Of a stretch of 64,000 nucleotides of DNA, positions 34,377 to 43,242 are shown piece by piece. The translations under genes and the position numbers were made by a program. The notes beneath the pieces are model-generated. The model did not search any database. It was given only the letters and a program-made list of their open reading frames with translations, and had not been told where the DNA came from. Each line of letters begins with the position of its first letter. Positions within the stretch are counted from its first letter, which is position 1. This DNA comes from JBKBUF01 sp046290815 (GTDB lineage Bacteria > Bacteroidota > Bacteroidia > Cytophagales > Cytophagaceae), in the NCBI GenBank assembly GCA_046290815.1, contig JBKBUF010000004.1, positions 1-64,000 of the forward strand, given 5' to 3'.

Positions 34377-34919
34377 TTATCCTTCGACAACTACACACTC
34401 GCTGTGCTCTTTATCTCTGTCTCTTCCGCCTCCAAATAATTTCGCAACACCACGGAAAGGCGCTCTGATGATGTAACCTGCTCCTTTGGCAACGTCACTG
34501 ATTATTGCCCCTGCTGCTCTGAATGGTGCTCCTAAGATGGCCCCTGCGGTGGATCTGTCTCTCTCCTCTACATAAACCTCCTCAGCAACTACTTCTTCTG
34601 TATATTCAAATTCTCTGGCGCCCTCATAACGCTGATGATCTGCATCTAAATCAGCATCTGCTTCTATATCTGTTTCATATTCACCTTCAAGTTCAGAATC
34701 TTCAACTTCTCCTTCATATTCATATTCTCTGTCTATTCTTGCATCAGCATCAACATCAACCTCCTGATCTTCGATTACCTGATCCTGTTGAATAGACTCA
34801 TCCATTAAATTTCTTGCATCCGCTTCATCCATTGGGACACATTCATAGTAATTAACATCTTGTGCTTTGGAAGTAAATAATACTCCAAAAGTTAATAGTG
34901 CAATAATAAGATAACGCAT
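34377..34919 (-). CDS. Secreted acidic protein with cationic-amphipathic C-terminus, unknown function
   Basis: 180 residues; not a family I know. Signal peptide ends TSKAQ. Residues of about 30-125 are strongly acidic and repetitive (DVDADARIDREYEYEGEVED, then DIEADADLDADH), with almost no hydrophobic core. Residues of about 125-170 change to Gly/Ala/Arg-rich with two similar helices (GAILGAPFRAAGAIISDVAK and GAGYIIRAPFRGVAKLFGGG). The end is ECVVVEG, and one other Cys lies near the N-terminus of the mature protein. Its own terminator follows. Possibly a cell-surface or calcium-binding protein; that is a guess from charge alone. Confidence 0.7.
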   Translation of the reverse strand: MRYLIIALLTFGVLFTSKAQDVNYYECVPMDEADARNLMDESIQQDQVIEDQEVDVDADARIDREYEYEGEVEDSELEGEYETDIEADADLDADHQRYEGAREFEYTEEVVAEEVYVEERDRSTAGAILGAPFRAAGAIISDVAKGAGYIIRAPFRGVAKLFGGGRDRDKEHSECVVVEG

Positions 34920-35109
34920 AACCTTCTCTATTTTTTGTTTTCAACCCTACAGTAGAATGTCGTTTTATGCTTAATTAACTTTTATATTTTTAGGGAGGTT
35001 CCCCTGAAGATGAGTTTATACTCTTCGGATGGTTAAATTGTTATTTTCTTACTGATGATGCCATGCAAATCGCACGATATGGCGGAGGTTATTGTTTTAT
35101 GTGGTAGAG

Positions 35110-35170
35110 GTTGGATGTTGGGTATTGGATATTGGATATTAGGTATTGGATATTAGATATTGGATGTTCG
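35110..35170 (+). repeat. GGATATTGGATATT word run
   Basis: Six or more degenerate copies of a 7-mer close to GGATATT/GGTATTG in the gap between two divergent genes. The rest of the 34920-35205 gap holds a small hairpin near 35005-35030 and nothing else I recognise. Confidence 0.55.
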
Positions 35171-35205
35171 ATAGAGGATACTGTACATTTGTTATTTAAC
35201 TTACT

Positions 35206-35457
35206 ATGGCCGTAATAAAAATAGAACTTGATGTTATTAATTCTCAGCAAATAGTGGAGACCAAGAAAGGAACTGTTGCAGGTGTATTGGCTGATGTGCT
35301 TATCAGTAATAAAAAGTTAAAAAGAAAAATTGAAAAAAAGATTGCTGTTAAACTCGCCAGTCAATTAAAAGACAAAATACAGGAAGGATTGGAGAAGGAA
35401 GGTGTAAATGCTAATTTAAAATTTAGTGTAATATTAAGAGAAGAGGTAGTTTTGTAA
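35206..35457 (+). CDS. Small protein of unknown function
   Basis: 83 residues, no signal or membrane segment. Alternating beta-like start (VIKIELDVI), a central Lys-rich helix (SNKKLKRKIEKKIAVKLASQ) and a final strand (LKFSVILREEVVL). Start ATG at 35206; no strong ribosome site. Codon use and the lack of a competing frame on the other strand support it being real. Preceded by word repeats, followed by the GGCTTCAACTCCGCTCAGCC element. Confidence 0.55.
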   Translation: MAVIKIELDVINSQQIVETKKGTVAGVLADVLISNKKLKRKIEKKIAVKLASQLKDKIQEGLEKEGVNANLKFSVILREEVVL

Positions 35458-35490
35458 TGGTGTTTACTAAAGTACGAAACTAAATGTACA

Positions 35491-35515
35491 GGTCAGGCTG
35501 AGCGGAGTTGAAGCC
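35491..35515 (-). repeat. GGCTTCRACTCCGCTCAGCC element, copy 1
   Basis: On the minus strand reads GGCTTCAACTCCGCTCAGCC then TGACC; the same 24-mer with one change is at 60841-60864. Confidence 0.7.
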
Positions 35516-35518
35516 TTT

Positions 35519-36775
35519 TTAATAACTGCCAATCACTTGTCTAAGCCCGTACAACTGTGGTTGTCTTTCTTCAGAAACAATTCTTGCCGGAGGAGCGGTG
35601 AAGTAACCGTTTTCAATAAAGTGCAGCGCCTCTTTTAAGCAATCTTCGTTAAGATCACCAAAGGGTTTGCTTACATTATCTAATCGTTCTGAGCTTACAG
35701 GTATGCCGCTAAAATATTTACCTTCATCATTCCTGTTTACCATTTCAAAGGCGATAGGAACAAATACTTTTCCTCTATGAGTCCAGCCATACATTCCTAC
35801 TGGTTTACCATGGGTTTTACTTCCAATGAGGTATACATTCATTATAGGTTTAAGTGAATTGATCACAAGTTCACTTGCTGAGGCAGATGATCCGGAAGTT
35901 ATTACAAACACCCGTTGAAGATTAAGATTATAGGGTGTTGATTCGAAATAACTATTATAATCGTGTGAAGACTTCTGTTTGTTATGAACTGTTTTGGCAA
36001 ACAACTGACCTGATGATCCGTTTCCTGCTATGCATGAGCTTAGGTAAATAGCTGTCTTAACGCTGCCACCACCATTGTATCTCAGATCCAGCACAAATTC
36101 ATTAATGCCCTGTCCCTGAAAATAATTGAAGGCTTGTTCAAGTTCCTGCTTCGAGGATTCTATGAAACTGTTAAACACAAGATAACCGACTTTTTTATTA
36201 TAGGAGTTTATTACATCATAGTGTAAAACTGTTTCTGTGTTGAAAGCTGCTTCTGCAATGTTTTTGGTATGTGTGGTACCCGCAGGATCAATATATGTGA
36301 AAGTAGCTGAAGGGTGATTAAGTATAAGGTTTAGCTGGTTGGATGATATTAGCTGTTCAACAGAGGTTCCGTTTATTTCTGTAAGCCTAAATCCTCTTCT
36401 CAGGCCTTCGTTATACATGGGGGAGTTTTTATATACAAAACTGATGTAAAGGTGATTATTGGGGTCTATTCTTAAGCCGCAGCCATAGCCGATATTTTGT
36501 CCTGAAGAGAAGTATCCAAAATACTTTGCAGAATCTTCAATGAAGCTCCAGCGGTCATATACCTTATATTTTAAAGCTTCAAGTAATGCTTCTGCAGATC
36601 CATAATGATCAGGATTTACCTGCGGCATCTGCTCATTCCAGAAATACCATTGTTTCATTAGGTCATACAGGTACGATTTGTGGTCCTGTGAAGGTGCAGG
36701 ATCATTTTTCCTTTTACAGGAAGAGAAGGAGGCAAGCAGGAAAAAAGAAAGGCAAACTAGCTTAATAATTCTCAT
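35519..36775 (-). CDS. S41 family (C-terminal processing) peptidase lipoprotein
   Basis: 418 residues with lipoprotein signal (LASFSSC). After a helical N-terminal part (LYDLMKQWYFWNEQMP) comes a PDZ-like region with NSPMYNEGLRRGFRLTEING. The tail-specific protease core follows: FVLDLRYNGGGSV, then the nucleophile region VITSGSSASASELVINSL and the lysine in IGSKTHGKPVG, the usual Ser/Lys pair. Found in many Bacteroidota as a periplasmic or surface protease with unknown target. Divergent from the rrf2 gene with 93 bp between. Confidence 0.88.
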   Translation of the reverse strand: MRIIKLVCLSFFLLASFSSCKRKNDPAPSQDHKSYLYDLMKQWYFWNEQMPQVNPDHYGSAEALLEALKYKVYDRWSFIEDSAKYFGYFSSGQNIGYGCGLRIDPNNHLYISFVYKNSPMYNEGLRRGFRLTEINGTSVEQLISSNQLNLILNHPSATFTYIDPAGTTHTKNIAEAAFNTETVLHYDVINSYNKKVGYLVFNSFIESSKQELEQAFNYFQGQGINEFVLDLRYNGGGSVKTAIYLSSCIAGNGSSGQLFAKTVHNKQKSSHDYNSYFESTPYNLNLQRVFVITSGSSASASELVINSLKPIMNVYLIGSKTHGKPVGMYGWTHRGKVFVPIAFEMVNRNDEGKYFSGIPVSSERLDNVSKPFGDLNEDCLKEALHFIENGYFTAPPARIVSEERQPQLYGLRQVIGSY

Positions 36776-36831
36776 AGATAAAATTACTGGTATAACTGAT
36801 TAATATTATAACGAAAGTTAAAAAAATATCT

Positions 36832-36839
36832 TACCTTTG
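36832..36839 (+). promoter_or_regulatory. candidate -7 element (TACCTTTG) of the rrf2-like gene
   Basis: Matches TAnnTTTG, 29 bp before the rrf2 ATG. No clear TTTG -33 box. Confidence 0.35.
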
Positions 36840-36868
36840 AGTATATTAATCCTATTGGCTGAGTAGAG

Positions 36869-37306
36869 ATGCTTTCTAAAAAGACAAAATATGCGATTAA
36901 AGCCCTGGTAAAGCTTGCGAAGGAATACCAGAAAGGTCCTATTCTCATCAGCACAATTTCAGAATGTGAGAAAATCCCCAAAAAATTCCTGGAGGCCATA
37001 CTTCTGGAGCTTAGATACGCAGGGTTTGTTAACAGCAGGAAAGGCAAAGGGGGCGGATATTATCTGATTAAAAACCCTAAAGATGTGGACTTAGCAAATG
37101 TCATCAGGCTGTTTGACGGTCCGCTTGCTTTGCTTCCATGTGTATCTTATAAGTATTATGAGAAGTGTGAAGAGTGCATTGACGAAACCACCTGCGGGAT
37201 AAGAAGCGTAATTGCGGAAGTCAGGGAGGAAACCGTTAAGGTGCTTAAAAACAATTCTTTAGCAGATATTATCAGCAGGGAAGAGGCGCTAAAATCCAAT
37301 AAATAA
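36869..37306 (+). CDS. Rrf2 family transcriptional regulator
   Basis: 145 residues. N-terminal winged helix (SKKTKYAIKALVKLAKEY, IPKKFLEAILLELRYAGFVNSRKGKGGGYYL) typical of Rrf2/IscR/CymR. Cysteines at 91, 100, 103 and 109 are spaced like the cluster-binding set of iron-sulfur Rrf2 proteins, so a redox or Fe-S sensor is plausible. No sulfur-assimilation or Fe-S genes are next to it, so targets are unknown; the divergent S41 gene and itself are candidates. Confidence 0.9.
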   Translation: MLSKKTKYAIKALVKLAKEYQKGPILISTISECEKIPKKFLEAILLELRYAGFVNSRKGKGGGYYLIKNPKDVDLANVIRLFDGPLALLPCVSYKYYEKCEECIDETTCGIRSVIAEVREETVKVLKNNSLADIISREEALKSNK

Positions 37307-37391
37307 ATTTGTATCCAGTGGTTAGTTGTGTTCAGGTGTTAAAGTTGAGGTAAGCTTTATTTAATTCTAATACACTAAACATAACACTCTA

Positions 37392-39038
37392 TTATTTTTT
37401 AGCAAGATCTTCTCCGGGGATTATATCCTTAACTACAATGTCAGAAACGCCAATTACAACAGGCTGCACCAGAAATTTAAAAAAGCCGGTATAAGGTTTA
37501 TAATTGTAACTTATTTCAGAAGACTCTTCTCCTTCGGAATTGATAACCAAATTGGCCAGGTCTGATTTTAGTTTGGATTTTTCATTTTGAGAATTCACAA
37601 TACTTACATTTACTCCTTTAAAGCTCATTTCAATATTTCCTTTTGCTACACCGTTTTTTACATTTATGTTATATTTTAAATTTTGTATTTGCCCGTCGTT
37701 AAATTTCAACCCATCTGACGGAATTGTAATAGCATTAAAGGCAGGTGCATCAATACTGGCAATTTCTCCCTTATAAGTAAATGATTTTTCTTCCGACAGA
37801 TTGATTTGCATCCTGAGTGTAAGGAGCGATTTTCCATAAAGATTAGTAGTGCCCAATACCCTTGCAGGCGTATTAGTAGCTATTTCCGGATCGTTAGTAA
37901 GATCGACAATTAATAGATCTGTATTGTGAAAACTCACTTCAAGTATTCCTCCATCGTCTTTTTGTCTTTCATCATATGTAATATAGCAGTGGCTAAACTC
38001 TATAGAATCTATTTTTAAAGTATTAGTTCTGCCAGATACCAGTTCTGCAGGAAATTTTTTGGGCACCTGTTCTTTAGGAAGATTTTTATTGGTGTAAACA
38101 TGCATATTCACATCCTCAACTTTTATCTTTTGTATTTCGGTTTTCTTTTCATTCAGCAAGGAGGCCAGATTAATTTTATTGCATGAAACTTTATTGGCAA
38201 TAAAATCAATTTCTGCTTTTCTGTATTTTGTATTTTCAGGTTTTTTAGAAAAGGTAAGGTAAGAAGCCTGTAAACTTTCATTGCCTGTTGTTTCAAGTTT
38301 ATCTATAGCCATTGAGATATTATTCTCAGGTGAATTCATATAAAAGTTTTCTGCTACTATTTTTATTTCATCTGAGAATAAAGGGTTAGATATCCTTTCT
38401 TTAGAAAGAATGAAATTTTTTGAGGCTATAAATAAATTGTCAACCTGGTAAATTGCAGGTTTGCTTTCTGTTTCGTCTTTGTATTTGATTCGCCAATTAG
38501 ATAAACGGATGGTATCAATTTGAATGACCTCTGCAAATACATCTGAAAATTCAGGTAATTTTCCTATAAAGCTTAAAGTGTCGTTTTGATTTTCTTTGTT
38601 TCTTCGATTAATACTTAATAAAACCTTATCACACAAAAATCCATCTGCATAAACTTTTCCCGAAAGTAAATATTTGAACCAGCTTAATCCTGTAATGTCA
38701 ATACATTTAATCTTCAGATTTATAGTTGAAACTACAGAATCCGGATGCTTTTCCTTTAGGCTGTTTATTTTTTCCTGATCCGGATCCAGAATAATATTTC
38801 TTATGGTAACATTGCCGGTAAGTATTTCTACATTGAGCGTTTTAATTTTCAATTGGTAAAGTCCATTGGTTTCTTTTTCTACCTTAGAACTAAGGTAATT
38901 TCTTATGATTGGTCCACTAACAGCAAACGAAATAAATTTTAGAAATATGACAACCAATGCAGCAATGAAAGCATAAAAGAAAATGTTGAGGATCTTCGCA
39001 GTTAATTTGTCGGACGTTTCAGTTTTACTTTGTGGCAT
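37392..39038 (-). CDS. AsmA-like membrane-anchored protein
   Basis: 548 residues: one N-terminal membrane helix (IFFYAFIAALVVIFLKFISF) followed by a long beta-rich periplasmic region with repeated strand patterns such as IKTLNVEILTGNVTIRNIIL and GLKFNDGQIQNLKYNINVKNG. This is the look of DUF748/AsmA-type proteins, which bridge or organise envelope lipid transport. The match is by overall pattern, not by a signature motif. It is divergent from the 82-aa gene. Confidence 0.6.
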   Translation of the reverse strand: MPQSKTETSDKLTAKILNIFFYAFIAALVVIFLKFISFAVSGPIIRNYLSSKVEKETNGLYQLKIKTLNVEILTGNVTIRNIILDPDQEKINSLKEKHPDSVVSTINLKIKCIDITGLSWFKYLLSGKVYADGFLCDKVLLSINRRNKENQNDTLSFIGKLPEFSDVFAEVIQIDTIRLSNWRIKYKDETESKPAIYQVDNLFIASKNFILSKERISNPLFSDEIKIVAENFYMNSPENNISMAIDKLETTGNESLQASYLTFSKKPENTKYRKAEIDFIANKVSCNKINLASLLNEKKTEIQKIKVEDVNMHVYTNKNLPKEQVPKKFPAELVSGRTNTLKIDSIEFSHCYITYDERQKDDGGILEVSFHNTDLLIVDLTNDPEIATNTPARVLGTTNLYGKSLLTLRMQINLSEEKSFTYKGEIASIDAPAFNAITIPSDGLKFNDGQIQNLKYNINVKNGVAKGNIEMSFKGVNVSIVNSQNEKSKLKSDLANLVINSEGEESSEISYNYKPYTGFFKFLVQPVVIGVSDIVVKDIIPGEDLAKK

Positions 39039-39095
39039 ATTTCATAGTGAAGGGCTATAAATAAAACAATTTAAGGCAGGAAGTGTTTTTTATGT

Positions 39096-39344
39096 ATGTC
39101 AAGAGATGTTCCTTCAATAATTTTCGCAACATTATACCTATTGATTTTCACTATAGCTCCTTATGTGGGGGTAAAAGAGCACGTTATTTTGCTGATGTTT
39201 TCTTTGTCTCCTTTGGTGATTATTTATATGGTAATCAAAATACTCAAAGATGGTAAACCACCGGTGAAAACCCTTGCTAAAGGTGAAGAATGGGGCTATT
39301 GTGACATATCAAGGGAAGAATTGAACAAGAGAAAAAGATTTTGA
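39096..39344 (+). CDS. Small two-helix membrane protein, unknown
   Basis: 82 residues; two membrane helices (residues of about 7-25 and 29-48) then a hydrophilic tail (EEWGYCDISREELNKRKRF). Similar tails occur in short Bacteroidota membrane proteins without assigned role. Spacing of 63 bp to the next gene allows co-transcription. Confidence 0.6.
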   Translation: MSRDVPSIIFATLYLLIFTIAPYVGVKEHVILLMFSLSPLVIIYMVIKILKDGKPPVKTLAKGEEWGYCDISREELNKRKRF

Positions 39345-39407
39345 TTTATATTCCTTTTTCAATTGTTATTTTTTAGCTAAAAGTGTATTTTTATTTTTTA
39401 TTGACTT

Positions 39408-40010
39408 ATGAAAAAACCTGTATTTTTTTATTTCATTATTTTTCTTTCTTTCCTTAGCTGCAGAAACGATTGCAGAAGTACCAGATTTAATAACGATGAA
39501 TTGCGAATATTTTTTTCACATACTACTTCTGTAGTATTCACTGACCAGTTTGGCGAAATTGCTGAACTTTACCCTGTCAGAAAAATAAATCAGGAATCCG
39601 AAAAAGTAAGTTATAAGCTAACAAAAGATCTTTGTAAGTCTGAGGGCAGTGTAAAGTTGACAGATGTGAGCGGAACAATTCCGGGATTTTTATTTGAACT
39701 TGAGGCCAGCAAAAATGAGAAAGGTCCCTTAATTCATAACTTAAGCGTAAATAACACATTCGTTCTGAGAAGTATTTCAAGGCAGAATTTTACTGAACTG
39801 GAAGTGGTACCGGGATATGACTTTATAGTATTTGAAAAAATACCGGCTATTACTATAAGAGGAAAAGAATATAATGACCTGTACAGAATCTCAGATACAC
39901 GAACAAATAACTCTATGAACCATCTTCACAGAATTTTATATTCTCCTTACCATGGCCTTGTTCGATTAGAATTCGAAAATCCGCAGAGGGTCTGGAATAT
40001 TAAGCCATAG
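39408..40010 (+). CDS. Lipoprotein of unknown function
   Basis: 200 residues with a lipoprotein signal (FLSLSFLSC, Cys18). The remainder has short beta-like stretches and no recognisable family: KLTDVSGTIPGFLFELE, FTELEVVPGYDFIVFEKIPAI, HGLVRLEFENPQRVWNI. The ending suggests a globular domain with a small strand-rich core. A few other Cys sit near the N-terminus. Confidence 0.65.
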   Translation: MKKPVFFYFIIFLSFLSCRNDCRSTRFNNDELRIFFSHTTSVVFTDQFGEIAELYPVRKINQESEKVSYKLTKDLCKSEGSVKLTDVSGTIPGFLFELEASKNEKGPLIHNLSVNNTFVLRSISRQNFTELEVVPGYDFIVFEKIPAITIRGKEYNDLYRISDTRTNNSMNHLHRILYSPYHGLVRLEFENPQRVWNIKP

Positions 40011-40254
40011 TTGGTATCCGATAATCAACCTGTTTAATCAGCTCCAGTTAATGTACCCGGCATAACACTGCCCTATTTAGTTTTTTCTGATTGATGCTTT
40101 TATTATAATTTTTTTAATAACATTTTTTGCTTTTCCAATTTATATTATATCTTGAATATTTTATAAGTAATTGATAATTAGATTATTAAACTTCTTATTT
40201 GTAGTTATACAATTACTAAATAAGTGCAATTAATTACAATTAAAATTATATTTT

Positions 40255-43113
40255 ATGATAAGAAGTATAAAAATTTTTAGCCTCTTACTGATAGTAATTT
40301 TTTTGCCTTTTAGCTCTCTTCATGCTCAGGTGCCTAAAGATTGCCCATCTTATCCTGCGGTTAACTATTTTGACACTACCTGTTTTATTTACATTGGCAA
40401 TAATGAAATAAAATTGGGCCAGGGAAGGGTAAGGTTAGAAGATCTCTGGGGAGATTATCTGCCTACTGATATTTATGTTCCAAGTAATCGTCCTGCCTGG
40501 GCTATTGCTCAGGCTCATGGATGGCATCTCACCAGAAATATTCTAAAATATGAAATGTATGATATACATACTTTCGCTGCAACGATGATGAAGGAGTCAT
40601 TCCTTGGTTGCGATGGCGCCATCAGTTTTGCAGGACTGGGGCTTACTTATCCGGTCACCGGAAGTACAAATTTTCAGCCTACCAACTTTTTGAATGTAAG
40701 AGATGGCTGCTTTCATATCGATCAGAGTACAGGTCTCCCCCAGTTGACAAAATATTATCCTCGCAGGTTTGCAGGTGTGCCTGATCACCAACTGCACATA
40801 GGAGGAAACCATTATATCAGATCCATTCTTTCTAAAACATTATATGATCTTACTTTAGTCAGGCTGCGTGATTACTCCGACGGGCTCGACCTTTCCGGAA
40901 TGGTGCAGGCTACTCTTGATCCCTTATCATCGGAAAAATACATTGCACTGGGATATAACAGAGGCTATAATAGCGGAGAACTGATTACTCCTTTGCAAAC
41001 TCCAAACAGACCGGCAACTACAGCAAACGCTAACTGGCTTACATTGCCAAGCTTTAATTACGATTATACCAGAGCGATTTCACATGTTGTAAGAGTACTT
41101 TCAAACAACTTATATACAGGAAATCCTATACCAAGACCCAAACCGGCGTATGCTGACTCCGACAATCAGTGGCATAACTGGTATGACTATATGTTTACCT
41201 GGAATGAAGTAAATGCTTATCTGGATAGCGTACTTGTGTTCTATGGTTCAGATGCAGATCCTGTTCGTGTAAAAACTGCTGTGCAGGCAGCATTTGATTC
41301 CCAGAAAGACGGAAGCAACAGAGTTTCCTTTCGATATAAATTCGGTCCCGTGCTCGATGCTATTGTATTGAATCTTCCATACGATGAGCCTATGCCGGTG
41401 ATATTGAGTTCAACCGACGGCGTTGATGGCTGTAGCGGAAAAGTGGGTCCTGATGTAAAACTTACTGCCATGGGCCCTGTCACTTTCTGCCAGGGAATGA
41501 GTGTAGAACTGGTAACAAACATTGGTACCGGTTTTACTTATGAATGGAAAAAAGATAATGTTGTTGTTCTTAATCCAAATACTGATAAGCATATTTTTAC
41601 AGTGACTCAATCCGGCTCTTACATTGTCAGCATTACAGCTCCTAACGGAGCAAAAATTCCTGCTCCTTGTCCTATTGCCGTTACTGTAAACAACTGCAGT
41701 AATTGTTCAATGACAGCAACTGCTATTGCCACCAATAATACATGTACAGGAATGGCAGATGGAAAAATTAATGTGAGCCTGGCAAATTTTTCCGGTAAAT
41801 TGCCGGTTACTTATTCATGGTCGGGCCCACAAGCAGGATCTGTCAATTCTACCCTTTCTTCTTATGAAATTAATAATCTGCAGGATGGTCAATATACAAT
41901 CGAAGTAACCTCTGTAGCTGATCCTTTATGCAAAGCATTTGCATCGGTAAGAATAAATTCAACAACGTCCTTATACCAAGGGTTAACGGTGAACAAAACA
42001 GTGACAGATTGCAATAAGGCCAGTCTTCAGGCAGTGATATCTAATAGCCCACCTGCATCCTGCACTTATAATTTAAGAATAGAAGGGGATATGTGGGGAT
42101 TTTGGGATAATTCGATATTTGGTATAGAAGTATTATCCAATGGTTCACCCCAGGGACCTTATTCACCGCGTGCCAATGGAGGAGGTAATCCTGTATTTTT
42201 GAATGAGAATATAACTCTTGCACACGGTGCCACCCTTGTATTAAGGATACTAAACAAAACAGTCACTCCAAGGACAGGGGCGGCATTTTTCGTGCGCTTG
42301 TTTAATCCGCAGAATAATCAGATACTGAATTATAATATGAGTGGAGTTAATTATCCTGTCGGATCTACACAGATTTTCACCACTACTGTTAATTGCTCTG
42401 AGCCTTTGCCTGCATACACTTATTCATGGTCGCCAGCAGCAGGTTTGTCGTCGGTGAACACAGCGGCCACCAATGCTACAGTAAGCGCTACCACCAATTA
42501 CACTGTAACAGCAACTCATCCTACAAAGCCAGGATGTGCCTTAAGCCGAACAGTACAAGTGGAGTATAATTGTACGTTACCTGTTAGAATGCTGGAGTTC
42601 GAATTGGAGAGAAATGGCAATTACGTGGATATAAACTGGATTACGAGTATGGAAGAAAACAGTGACAGGTTCATTATTGAAAGATCGGGTGATGGTGTAA
42701 GTTTTTCTGCTATTGCATCGGTGAAGGCTTTTGGTAAATCATCTGGTCCCAAAGTGTATTCTTATACTGACAGGCAGCCTTTTCCAGGAATTAATTATTA
42801 CAAGCTTACCGCATTAGATGTTGATGGGAGCATTGCTTATTCTGCTGTCAGGACAATTGTTATGGATTCACAACATACTGTTTTAGTGTATCCCAATCCT
42901 TACGAAAACAGTTTTAGTGTAAAATTTTCAGGTAATTCAGCGGGTACGACACTCGAATTGGTAGACCTGACCGGAAAGGTACATGAAAGAATTTTAATTG
43001 AAGAAAACTACCGGACTATTGAAATGGGTGCGAATATTTCTGACGGAATATATTTCCTGAAGGTATATTCTTCGTCTGATAATGAAATAGTAAAAGTTAT
43101 CAAAGGAAGATAA
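40255..43113 (+). CDS. T9SS-exported multidomain protein with possible lysozyme-like N-terminal domain
   Basis: 952 residues. Signal peptide ends LHAQ. Residues of about 75-380 form a globular catalytic-looking domain: FAATMMKESFLGCDG (Glu114) followed by GCFHIDQSTGLPQL resembles the ES...G-QI pattern of lysozyme/transglycosylase folds. This assignment is tentative. Then a spacer with Ig-like strands, a SprB-like repeat (NNTCTGMADGKINVSLANFS, then LPVTYSWSG) at about 490-575, another PKD/Ig-like block at about 720-775 (TYSWSPAAGLSSV), and a C-terminal type A sorting domain (VYPNPYENSFSVKFSG ... GIYFLKV). So it is secreted through T9SS to the cell surface or medium. Followed by a strong terminator. 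Confidence 0.72.
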   Translation: MIRSIKIFSLLLIVIFLPFSSLHAQVPKDCPSYPAVNYFDTTCFIYIGNNEIKLGQGRVRLEDLWGDYLPTDIYVPSNRPAWAIAQAHGWHLTRNILKYEMYDIHTFAATMMKESFLGCDGAISFAGLGLTYPVTGSTNFQPTNFLNVRDGCFHIDQSTGLPQLTKYYPRRFAGVPDHQLHIGGNHYIRSILSKTLYDLTLVRLRDYSDGLDLSGMVQATLDPLSSEKYIALGYNRGYNSGELITPLQTPNRPATTANANWLTLPSFNYDYTRAISHVVRVLSNNLYTGNPIPRPKPAYADSDNQWHNWYDYMFTWNEVNAYLDSVLVFYGSDADPVRVKTAVQAAFDSQKDGSNRVSFRYKFGPVLDAIVLNLPYDEPMPVILSSTDGVDGCSGKVGPDVKLTAMGPVTFCQGMSVELVTNIGTGFTYEWKKDNVVVLNPNTDKHIFTVTQSGSYIVSITAPNGAKIPAPCPIAVTVNNCSNCSMTATAIATNNTCTGMADGKINVSLANFSGKLPVTYSWSGPQAGSVNSTLSSYEINNLQDGQYTIEVTSVADPLCKAFASVRINSTTSLYQGLTVNKTVTDCNKASLQAVISNSPPASCTYNLRIEGDMWGFWDNSIFGIEVLSNGSPQGPYSPRANGGGNPVFLNENITLAHGATLVLRILNKTVTPRTGAAFFVRLFNPQNNQILNYNMSGVNYPVGSTQIFTTTVNCSEPLPAYTYSWSPAAGLSSVNTAATNATVSATTNYTVTATHPTKPGCALSRTVQVEYNCTLPVRMLEFELERNGNYVDINWITSMEENSDRFIIERSGDGVSFSAIASVKAFGKSSGPKVYSYTDRQPFPGINYYKLTALDVDGSIAYSAVRTIVMDSQHTVLVYPNPYENSFSVKFSGNSAGTTLELVDLTGKVHERILIEENYRTIEMGANISDGIYFLKVYSSSDNEIVKVIKGR

Positions 43114-43133
43114 TTATAAAGCTTTTATTTATT

Positions 43134-43181
43134 TCCTGATTGGTAATAATCTGTTTTTCTTACCAATCAGGATTTTTTTTT
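43134..43181 (+). terminator. Rho-independent terminator
   Basis: 13-bp stem TCCTGATTGGTAA / TTACCAATCAGGA, loop of 13 bases, then nine Ts. Confidence 0.92.
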
Positions 43182-43242
43182 GTATTTTGTTATTATATTT
43201 TGAAGGCACTGTTTACGTTTAGATACAGGAGATAATTTTATT

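Noticed and set aside
33110..35170. CRISPR array from repeated GGATATTGG words
   Set aside because: Words are short, degenerate and without regular unique spacers; no cas genes.
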